Source of the DNA: Schaedlerella glycyrrhizinilytica_A
Lineage (GTDB): Bacteria; Bacillota; Clostridia; Lachnospirales; Lachnospiraceae
Direction: 5' to 3' (one strand)
Assembly (NCBI RefSeq): GCF_042852765.1
Contig: NZ_AP031414.1
DNA length: 64,000 bases
Position 1 is the stretch's first letter, and every line of letters begins with the position of its first letter. The notes under the pieces were generated by a model. It was not told where the DNA came from. It made no database searches and saw nothing but the letters and a program-made list of their open reading frames with translations. The position numbers and the translations under genes were made by a program. Positions 1 through 6,689 of this stretch are shown here, piece by piece.

Positions 1-1
1 G

Positions 2-376
2 AGGTTTACAAGGATCACGGTCGTAGCTTCGGGGGATGAACTGATCTTATCCCAGATCGAGAAGCAGGTCCGTAAATTAGAAGACGTCCGCGAGATCAAA
101 GTATTGAAAGACGACGAGTCAGTGTTCAGAGAGTTGATCATGGTCAAGGTTCGCGTGAATGCACAGCAGAGAAATGAAGTAATCTCGGTTGCTGATATTT
201 TCCGGGCGAAGATCGTGGATGTGGACAAAGAATCCCTGATGATCGAGCTGACGGGAAATCAATCCAAGCTGGAAGCGTTTTTGAACCTGCTGGATGGATA
301 TGAGATCCTGGAACTTGCAAGAACAGGAATTACCGGACTGGCAAGGGGAAGCAAAGACGTTACATATTTTGACTAG
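2..376 (+). CDS. ilvN: Acetolactate synthase small (regulatory) subunit, 5' end missing
   Basis: Regulatory subunit of acetohydroxyacid synthase, the first common enzyme of valine, leucine and isoleucine synthesis; it binds the catalytic IlvB subunit and carries valine feedback control through an N-terminal ACT domain. The window opens inside the gene: the frame is open from base 2 to the TAG at 374-376, about 124 codons. The visible part has the end of the ACT domain (RFTRITVVASGDE) and the typical C-terminal half ending in EILELARTGITGLARG. The full family length is about 160-170 residues, so roughly 40 are missing. ilvC follows 119 bp downstream, which fits a branched-chain amino acid operon. 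Identification rests on family resemblance and on this neighbour. Confidence 0.9.
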   Translation, partial: RFTRITVVASGDELILSQIEKQVRKLEDVREIKVLKDDESVFRELIMVKVRVNAQQRNEVISVADIFRAKIVDVDKESLMIELTGNQSKLEAFLNLLDGYEILELARTGITGLARGSKDVTYFD

Positions 377-495
377 GCGTATCTGAAAAGAGTGCCAAAG
401 GAAGAAAAAAAGCAAGCTAGAGGTCGAAAGCCTTTAACTATAAAACAGAATTGCCGGTCGGATACCGGTGGGGAAGATGAAGGAGGACCAGTAAA

Positions 496-1515
496 ATGGC
501 AGCAAAAATTTATTATCAGGAAGACTGTAACCTTGCAATGTTGGAGGGAAAGACGATCGCGATCATCGGATACGGAAGTCAGGGACATGCACATGCGCTG
601 AATTTAAAAGATTCCGGATGTAAGGTGATCATCGGTCTTTACGAGGGAAGCAGATCATGGGCAAAAGCAGAAGCACAGGGATTTGAGGTGTTCACAGCGG
701 CAGAGGCAGCGAAGAGAGCAGACATTATCATGATTTTGATCAATGATGAGAAACAGGCTGCACTTTACAAAAATGATATCGAACCGAATCTGGAAGAGGG
801 CAACATGTTGATGTTCGCACATGGATTTAATATCCATTTCGGACAGATCGTACCTCCGGCAAATGTAGATGTGACAATGATCGCTCCGAAGGGACCGGGA
901 CATACAGTAAGAAGCGAATACGAAGTAGGAAAAGGAGTTCCGTGTCTTGTGGCGGTTGAGCAGGACGCATCCGGAAAAGCACTGGATCTGGCGCTTGCAT
1001 ATGCGGCAGGAATCGGCGGAGCAAGAGCGGGTGTTCTGGAGACCACATTCCGTACAGAGACAGAGACAGACCTCTTCGGTGAGCAGGCAGTTCTTTGCGG
1101 CGGTGTATGTGCGCTGATGCAGACAGGATTTGAGGTGCTGACAGAGGCAGGATATGATCCGAGAAACGCATACTTTGAATGTATCCATGAGATGAAACTG
1201 ATCGTAGATCTGATCTACCAGTCCGGATTTGCAGGAATGAGATATTCTATTTCCAATACTGCGGAATACGGCGATTACATCACAGGACCGAAGATCATTA
1301 CAGACGAGACAAAGAAAGCAATGAAGAAGATCCTTGCAGATATCCAGGACGGTTCTTTTGCGAAAGAATTCCTGCTGGATATGTCGGCAGCAGGCGGACA
1401 GGCTCACTTCAAGGCAATGAGAAAACTTGCTTCCGAACATCCGTCAGAGAAAGTCGGAGAAGAGATCAGAAAGCTTTACAGCTGGAGCGATGAGGATAAA
1501 CTGATCAATAACTAA
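496..1515 (+). CDS. ilvC: Ketol-acid reductoisomerase
   Basis: Converts acetolactate or acetohydroxybutyrate to the dihydroxy acids by Mg-dependent alkyl migration and NAD(P)H reduction, second step of branched-chain amino acid synthesis in the cytosol. The 339 residues match the short class I form. The Rossmann motif GYGSQGHAHA is at residues 25-34, followed by the cofactor-selecting loop at 47-55 (GLYEGSRSW). The C-terminal knotted domain carries the metal ligands, for example in the DLFGEQAVLCGG and E-rich helices. A GGAGG Shine-Dalgarno lies about 8 nt before the ATG. It follows ilvN and is closed by a strong terminator. The tyrosine at residue 49 stands where many NADPH enzymes have arginine or lysine, so cofactor preference is open. 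Confidence 0.97.
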   Translation: MAAKIYYQEDCNLAMLEGKTIAIIGYGSQGHAHALNLKDSGCKVIIGLYEGSRSWAKAEAQGFEVFTAAEAAKRADIIMILINDEKQAALYKNDIEPNLEEGNMLMFAHGFNIHFGQIVPPANVDVTMIAPKGPGHTVRSEYEVGKGVPCLVAVEQDASGKALDLALAYAAGIGGARAGVLETTFRTETETDLFGEQAVLCGGVCALMQTGFEVLTEAGYDPRNAYFECIHEMKLIVDLIYQSGFAGMRYSISNTAEYGDYITGPKIITDETKKAMKKILADIQDGSFAKEFLLDMSAAGGQAHFKAMRKLASEHPSEKVGEEIRKLYSWSDEDKLINN

Positions 1516-1545
1516 TGTATTTTAACAGCAGAAAATAGTATGAAG

Positions 1546-1597
1546 AAAAGGCAGGGATCGGATCACCCGAAAGAGGGGATCCGATTCCTGCCTTTTA
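1546..1597 (+). terminator. Intrinsic terminator of ilvC
   Basis: A stem of about 21 bp (left arm AAAAGGCAGG then ATCGGATC then CCC; right arm GGG, GATCCGAT, CCTGCCTTTT) with a short GAAAGA-type loop starts 30 nt after the ilvC stop. It has one mismatch and one bulged A. The A-rich left and T-rich right flanks make it potentially bidirectional. Confidence 0.9.
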
Positions 1598-1642
1598 TAG
1601 GGCAAACAGAAAAAGCAGAGAAAACAGCAGTTTATACAACAC

Positions 1643-1731
1643 AATCACCGGAAGTGCCAAAAGGCACATTCCGGGATTGTAAGCAGTCGCCAAGGTCTCG
1701 GCAAGCCCGGACTTTGGCTCGTCGCCTATGC
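1643..1731 (-). repeat. 90-nt structured intergenic repeat, copy 1
   Basis: An 89-nt segment that is identical, apart from one substitution and one missing base in the loop-proximal CCCGGG, to the reverse complement of 48641-48730. Read on the minus strand it begins GCATAGGCGACGAGCC right after the T-run of the rpsT terminator. It can fold into two hairpins: one from CCAAAGTCCGGG with its partner CCTTGG arm, and one with stem CGGAA-TGCC around a TTTT/AAAA loop. It lies between convergent ilvC and rpsT, so it is not a leader for a downstream gene here. A short open frame across this stretch is rejected as a gene. Function unknown; an untranslated RNA domain or a dispersed repeat family are both possible. 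Confidence 0.85.
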
Positions 1732-1765
1732 AAAAAAAGACATCCGCATGACGGCAACGGATGCC
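1732..1765 (-). terminator. Intrinsic terminator of rpsT
   Basis: On the minus strand GGCATCCG pairs with CGGATGTC (one G-U pair) around an 11-nt loop and is followed by seven T. It lies 36 nt downstream of the rpsT stop. The T-run abuts the 90-nt repeat. Confidence 0.88.
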
Positions 1766-1800
1766 TTGTTTTCGTTCATTTTATACTGAAGCAATGATGA

Positions 1801-2064
1801 TTAAGCAATGCTGTTTACAGCTTTTGCCAGACGAGAGATTTTTCTGGAAACTGTGTTTTTGTGGTAAACACCTTTTGTTCCTGCTTTTGTAATCTCTACG
1901 GTCGCAGCTTTCAAAGCAGCTTTAGCAGCCTCAACGTCTTTCTGTGCAACTGCAGCTTCCACTTTCTTTACAGCAGTTTTCACTTTAGACTTGATTGCTT
2001 TGTTTCTTGCAGCCTTTGTCTCGTTTACTAAAATTCTTTTTTTAGCAGATTTAATATTAGCCAA
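1801..2064 (-). CDS. rpsT: 30S ribosomal protein S20
   Basis: Small-subunit ribosomal protein that binds 16S rRNA and is needed for subunit assembly and initiation. The product of 87 residues starts MANIKSAKKRILVNETKAAR, the standard S20 N-terminus, and is lysine/alanine rich throughout. I chose the TTG start because it gives the canonical N-terminus and sits 9 nt after a GGAGG; longer in-frame upstream starts add unrelated sequence. UUG starts are well known for rpsT in enterobacteria and fit translational control. It is the only core gene in the window on the minus strand, divergent from gpr, the same order (rpsT, gpr, spoIIP) as in Bacillus subtilis. Confidence 0.96.
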   Translation of the reverse strand: MANIKSAKKRILVNETKAARNKAIKSKVKTAVKKVEAAVAQKDVEAAKAALKAATVEITKAGTKGVYHKNTVSRKISRLAKAVNSIA

Positions 2065-2152
2065 CCTTGTACACCTCCAACAATTGATATTTTCAAATGT
2101 AAATGATTGCGCTGGACTCGGACACGGACGTTCCAACGAAACATACTCATTT

Positions 2153-2181
2153 ATTCTATTCCAACTGGCAGGTATTGTCAA
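2153..2181 (-). promoter_or_regulatory. Sigma-A promoter of rpsT
   Basis: On the minus strand a TTGACA (2176-2181) and TAGAAT (2153-2158) are separated by 17 nt. Transcription would start near 2146, giving a leader of about 80 nt before the TTG start. Confidence 0.85.
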
Positions 2182-2251
2182 TACATAATTCTTAAATATT
2201 TGTAAAAACTAGATAAAACTAGATAAAAAAACCAGATGGAGGATGGATCAG

Positions 2252-3232
2252 ATGATTGAGAAGTATAGTGTGCGGACGGATCTTGCGCTGGAAGAAAAGG
2301 AACGGTTTGAATCGGATAATGTGGAGATTTCAGGAGTAGTCCTGGAAGAAGATTACGACGAGACATTGGAGATCAGGATAACCCGGGTAAAGATCGAGAC
2401 AGAGAACGGAGCAAAAGCGATGGGAAAGCCTGCGGGAGTCTATCTGACGCTGGAAGCGCCTAATCTGGCAGTTCCGGATGAAGATTATCACAGGGAGATT
2501 TCGGAAAAACTGGCAGATCATATGGAAGAACTGCTCCATGAGAATCATTTGACGGGACGGGACATTTCCGTGCTTGTTGTGGGACTTGGGAACCGTCAGG
2601 TGACGCCGGATGCATTGGGACCTTATGTGGTGGACAATCTCTGTGTCACAAGACATATCGTACGGGAATATGGAAAATATGCGATGGGGATGGAGAGGGC
2701 ACAGCTCGTCAGCGCGATCGTTCCCGGTGTGATGGGACAGACCGGAATGGAGACGCTGGAGATCGTGAAAGGGGTCGTCACGGAGACAAAGCCGGATCTT
2801 GTGATCGCAGTCGATGCGCTGGCGGCACGCAACAGCCGCAGACTGAACCGGACGATCCAGATTGCAGATACCGGGATCCATCCGGGATCCGGAGTCGGAA
2901 ATCATCGGAATGGACTGACGCGGGAGACATTGGGGGTTCCGGTGATCGGGATCGGTGTGCCGACCGTTGTGGACGCGGCAACGATCGTCAGCGATACGAT
3001 GGAAAATCTGATTCAGGCGATGGAAACGTCCGAGACATTAAAAGGCGTGGGAGAAGTATTAAAAATGTATAACAATGCAGAAAAATATGAGCTGGTCAAA
3101 GAACTGATCTCTCCGCATTTGAATGGGATGTTTGTGACGCCGAAAGATGAGGATGAGATGGTAAAACAGATCAGCTATACGATCTCGGAATCACTGAACC
3201 TGCTTTTTGCCGGCAGAGAAGATCGGGAATAA
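2252..3232 (+). CDS. gpr: Germination protease (GPR), spore-specific endopeptidase
   Basis: Aspartic-type endopeptidase that degrades the small acid-soluble spore proteins during germination; made in the forespore as a zymogen that trims its own short N-terminal propeptide. The 326 residues contain the family blocks YSVRTDLA near the N-terminus (propeptide region), VVGLGNRQVTPDALGP, PGVMGQTGMET, DALAARNSRRLNRTIQ, DTGIHPGSGVGN and GVPTVVDA. I chose the ATG at 2252 because GGAGG at 2238-2242 is 9 nt upstream; the ATG at 2243 would touch the Shine-Dalgarno. spoIIP follows by 109 bp without an obvious terminator, as in B. subtilis. No convincing forespore promoter could be read by eye. Confidence 0.95.
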   Translation: MIEKYSVRTDLALEEKERFESDNVEISGVVLEEDYDETLEIRITRVKIETENGAKAMGKPAGVYLTLEAPNLAVPDEDYHREISEKLADHMEELLHENHLTGRDISVLVVGLGNRQVTPDALGPYVVDNLCVTRHIVREYGKYAMGMERAQLVSAIVPGVMGQTGMETLEIVKGVVTETKPDLVIAVDALAARNSRRLNRTIQIADTGIHPGSGVGNHRNGLTRETLGVPVIGIGVPTVVDAATIVSDTMENLIQAMETSETLKGVGEVLKMYNNAEKYELVKELISPHLNGMFVTPKDEDEMVKQISYTISESLNLLFAGREDRE

Positions 3233-3341
3233 GAATAGGAAGCTTTGGCGCGGCATAGGTATAGTAGAACGGCAAAGCGGATGATCTGAGCCGTTGCATA
3301 CCCGAAAAACGACAGATTTTTTTTGGGTGACGGAGGGCTGT

Positions 3342-4544
3342 ATGAGAAAATGGATGCCGGACAGGGCAAAAATGGAAAAAAGCGGGTTTTTAACAATCTT
3401 ATGCGTGTTTGGAATGTTTATTTTGCTTTTGGGAGGGACGCAGAATGCCGCGAGTCTTCCGTACCGACTGCAGAGGGTGCTACTTCACAGTGCGCAGAGA
3501 ATGTTTCTTCCGGGAACACTGTATGAGGATTCTGAAATAAAAAAGCCTGCGGCAACATGGATCACAGAGCAGGTTTTTTTCTGGTTCCCGTTGGGAGAAT
3601 ATCTGGAATCACGCAGTATTTATGAGGGTAATGTGGAAGATGAAGAGACGATCGCCCGGATTTTGGAGAGTCAGGCGGACGACGGACATCTGGTGGAAGT
3701 GACAGGCGACGGAACGGCGGAAGTCCCGGTGCAGGAGACCGTGGAGAATATCGTGCCGCCGACCGGACAGCCGGTACTCGATATGTCGATCGAGAAACTA
3801 AGAGATTTCGACTATCTGCTCAGCAATTTTTATATTGTGGACAGTACGACGATGATCGGACCGGAACAACTGAACCCCGACGATCTGCTGAACCGGTCGA
3901 TGAAGATCGATCCGGGGACGGGTGAACCGAAAATCCTGATCTTTCATACCCATTCCCAGGAGGAATTTGCGGATTCGATCCCGGGAGATCCAAGCACAAG
4001 TATTGTCGGGATCGGAGAATATCTGACCCAGCTTTTGAATGCGAAAGGGATTCCGACGATCCATGACGTCGGTGTGTATGATATTATCAACGGACAGTTG
4101 GACCGGAGCAACGCCTATGAAAATGCGGAGGCTTCGATCCGTCCGATCCTGGAAGCAAATCCGTCAATCGAAGTTGTCATCGATCTGCACAGGGACGGCG
4201 TGGCGGAGGGAACACATCTTGTGACGGAGATCGGCGGAAAACCGACGGCCAAGATCATGTACTTCAACGGACTGAGCCGAACCCGCGCTAACGGAGATAT
4301 TGATTATCTTTATAATCCTTACATACAGGATAACCTTGCGTTTTCGCTGCAGATGCAGATTGCGTCGGAGACGCTGTATCCGGGATTTGCCAGACGGATC
4401 TATCTGCGGGGATACAGGTATAATCTGCATTTGATGCCGAAATCGCTGCTGATCGAGGCGGGCGCTCAGACCAATACAGTGGAAGAGATGCGAAATGCGA
4501 TGGAGGTGCTTGCGGAGACACTGCATCATGTCTTGATCGGATGA
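3342..4544 (+). CDS. spoIIP: Stage II sporulation protein P, peptidoglycan amidase
   Basis: Membrane-anchored N-acetylmuramoyl-L-alanine amidase/endopeptidase which, with SpoIID and SpoIIM, thins septal peptidoglycan and drives engulfment. The 400-residue product has an N-terminal membrane segment (around residues 15-32, GFLTILCVFGMFILLLGG). The amidase domain is C-terminal, with the zinc-site histidines in LIFHTHSQEEF and VIDLHRDGV and the family-end motif EAGAQTNTVEEM. The ATG at 3342 has GGAGGG 4 nt upstream; an in-frame TTG 48 nt earlier lacks a ribosome site. It probably shares transcripts with gpr but should be needed earlier, in the mother cell. Confidence 0.93.
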   Translation: MRKWMPDRAKMEKSGFLTILCVFGMFILLLGGTQNAASLPYRLQRVLLHSAQRMFLPGTLYEDSEIKKPAATWITEQVFFWFPLGEYLESRSIYEGNVEDEETIARILESQADDGHLVEVTGDGTAEVPVQETVENIVPPTGQPVLDMSIEKLRDFDYLLSNFYIVDSTTMIGPEQLNPDDLLNRSMKIDPGTGEPKILIFHTHSQEEFADSIPGDPSTSIVGIGEYLTQLLNAKGIPTIHDVGVYDIINGQLDRSNAYENAEASIRPILEANPSIEVVIDLHRDGVAEGTHLVTEIGGKPTAKIMYFNGLSRTRANGDIDYLYNPYIQDNLAFSLQMQIASETLYPGFARRIYLRGYRYNLHLMPKSLLIEAGAQTNTVEEMRNAMEVLAETLHHVLIG

Positions 4545-4615
4545 TTTTGGACGGATGGGTTTGGATAGAATTGCCCGGAAAAATGCAGGAAATTGCCCGG
4601 ATGATGAAAATAGCA

Positions 4616-4645
4616 TTGGAAAAGGGCGCCGGAGTGTGATAAGAT
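4616..4645 (+). promoter_or_regulatory. Candidate promoter of the topoisomerase pair
   Basis: TTGGAA and TAAGAT with an 18-nt spacer, 68 nt before the ATG of the B subunit. Just upstream the 9-mer ATTGCCCGG occurs twice (4570-4600 region), spaced about two helical turns. Moderate match only. Confidence 0.45.
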
Positions 4646-4712
4646 AAATCGGATAGAGCCACGGAAGTACCGCGGCTTAAAACGGAGTAAACAACCTGTC
4701 TGGAGGAGAAAA

Positions 4713-6635
4713 ATGGGAAAAAAACAAGCGTACGATGCGGACAGTATCGCAATCCTGGAGGGGCTGGAGGCGGTTCGGAAGCGTCCGGGAATGTACATAG
4801 GAAGTGTGTCCACAAAGGGGTTAAATCATCTGATCTATGAAATTGTGGACAATGCCGTGGATGAACACCTGGCAGGGTTTTGTTCGGAGATCCGTGTGAC
4901 ATTGGAAAAAGACGGTTCGGCGACTGTGGAGGACAACGGGCGGGGCGTTCCGGTCGGAATGCACCAGAAAGGCGTGTCGGCGGCGCGGATCGTATATACA
5001 ACCTTGCATGCAGGAGGAAAATTTGATGATTCGGCGTATAAGACGAGCGGAGGTCTGCACGGCGTCGGCTCTTCGGTCGTCAATGCGCTTTCGACGCGGA
5101 TGGACGTCTGGATCAGCCGGGAGGGAGCAATCCATCATGACGGATACGAAAGAGGCGTTCCGGTTGTGGAATTGGAGGACGGGCTTCTGCCGATCACGGG
5201 AAAGACAAGGAAGACCGGAACAAAAGTGAATTTTCTGCCGGATGATACGATTTTTGAGAAAACACGTTTCCGTGCGGAGGAGATCAAAAGCAGGATGCAC
5301 GAGACGTCGTACTTGAATCCCAATCTGACGATCATTTTCGAGGACAAGCGGGGCAGTGAACCGGAGCGGGTCGTGTATCACGAGCCGGACGGAATCCTCG
5401 GTTTTATCAAAGATTTGAACAAGAAAAAAGAAGTGCTGCATGATCCGATCTATTTTAAAGGCGAGTCGGATGGGATCGAGGTGGAAGCTGCATTTCAGTA
5501 TGTCAACGAGTTCCATGAAAATGTACTCGGTTTCTGCAACAATATTTATAATTCCGAGGGCGGAACGCATCTGACCGGATTTAAGACGACCTTTACGACG
5601 GTGATGAACCAATATGCGAGAGAGCTTGGGATCTTAAAGGAAAAGGATCCGAATTTTACCGGAGCGGACATCCGTAACGGAATGACCGCGATCGTCTCGA
5701 TCAAACATCCGGATCCGCGGTTTGAGGGGCAGACGAAGACGAAGCTGGACAACCCGGATGCGGCGAAAGCGACCGGGAAAGTGACCGGAGACGAGATCGT
5801 ACTCTTTTTTGACCGGAATCTGGAGACATTGAAAGCCGTGCTTTCCAGCGCGGAGAAAGCGGCGAAGATCCGGAAGTCGGAGGAGAAAGCAAAGACGAAT
5901 CTGCTGACGAAACAGAAATATTCTTTCGACAGCAACGGAAAACTAGCTAACTGTGAAAGCCGGGACGCGAAGAAATGTGAAATTTTCATTGTCGAGGGAG
6001 ATTCCGCCGGCGGCTCGGCGAAGACTGCCAGAAACCGGAATTATCAGGCAATCCTCCCGATCCGCGGAAAGATCTTGAATGTGGAGAAAGCGAGCATCGA
6101 CAAAGTGCTTGCCAATGCCGAGATCAAGACGATGATCAATGCATTTGGATGCGGATTTTCCGAGGGGTATGGCAATGATTTTGACATCAGCAAACTGCGC
6201 TACGATAAGATCATCATCATGGCGGATGCCGATGTGGACGGCGCGCATATTTCGACATTGCTGCTGACATTGTTCTACCGGTTTATGCCGGAATTGATCT
6301 ACGAGGGACATGTGTACATTGCGATGCCGCCGCTTTACAAGGCAATGCCGAAAAAAGGCGAGGAAGAATATCTGTACGATGATGCGGCGTTGGAAAAGTA
6401 CCGCGCGACCCATGACGGACCGTTTAATTTACAGCGGTACAAAGGTCTCGGAGAGATGGATGCGGAGCAGCTTTGGGAGACGACGATGAACCCGGAGAGC
6501 CGGCTTTTGAAGCTGGTGGAGATCGAAGACGCGAGAATGGCCTCCAGCGTCACCGAGATGCTGATGGGATCGGAAGTGCCGCCGAGACGCGCGTTTATCT
6601 ATGAAAATGCGACGGAGGCGGAGCTTGATATCTAA
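4713..6635 (+). CDS. parE: Type IIA DNA topoisomerase subunit B (topoisomerase IV ParE / GyrB family)
   Basis: ATPase subunit of a type IIA topoisomerase that works with the A subunit encoded just downstream. The 640-residue protein has the GHKL ATPase domain with the Mg/ATP residues E43 and N47 (EIVDNAVDEH), the SGGLHGVGSSVVNALS lid, the transducer domain, then the Toprim motifs EGDSAGGSA (about residue 428) and DADVDGAH (about 505), and the C-terminal RYKGLGEM...LWET block. It resembles GyrB in NVEKA after the Toprim motif. However, the partner lacks a GyrA box and no oriC genes (dnaA, dnaN, recF) are nearby, so this is probably the second, topoisomerase IV-like pair of clostridia. GyrB is the alternative name. 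Start: ATG 8 nt after GGAGGAG. Confidence 0.82.
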   Translation: MGKKQAYDADSIAILEGLEAVRKRPGMYIGSVSTKGLNHLIYEIVDNAVDEHLAGFCSEIRVTLEKDGSATVEDNGRGVPVGMHQKGVSAARIVYTTLHAGGKFDDSAYKTSGGLHGVGSSVVNALSTRMDVWISREGAIHHDGYERGVPVVELEDGLLPITGKTRKTGTKVNFLPDDTIFEKTRFRAEEIKSRMHETSYLNPNLTIIFEDKRGSEPERVVYHEPDGILGFIKDLNKKKEVLHDPIYFKGESDGIEVEAAFQYVNEFHENVLGFCNNIYNSEGGTHLTGFKTTFTTVMNQYARELGILKEKDPNFTGADIRNGMTAIVSIKHPDPRFEGQTKTKLDNPDAAKATGKVTGDEIVLFFDRNLETLKAVLSSAEKAAKIRKSEEKAKTNLLTKQKYSFDSNGKLANCESRDAKKCEIFIVEGDSAGGSAKTARNRNYQAILPIRGKILNVEKASIDKVLANAEIKTMINAFGCGFSEGYGNDFDISKLRYDKIIIMADADVDGAHISTLLLTLFYRFMPELIYEGHVYIAMPPLYKAMPKKGEEEYLYDDAALEKYRATHDGPFNLQRYKGLGEMDAEQLWETTMNPESRLLKLVEIEDARMASSVTEMLMGSEVPPRRAFIYENATEAELDI

Positions 6636-6689
6636 AGGGAAGCGTCTGAGTCCTAGTGATACGTGTATTGAAGAAGTAGGAGAGAGAGA

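Noticed and set aside
655..1440. Long minus-strand frame opposite ilvC
   Set aside because: Codon-bias shadow of a strong plus-strand gene; the same holds for many long antisense frames opposite gpr, infB, pnp, prfC and ispA.
1540..1797. 85-codon plus-strand frame after ilvC
   Set aside because: It crosses the ilvC terminator, the 90-nt repeat and the rpsT terminator, has no good ribosome site, and its peptide is only the translation of these structured elements.
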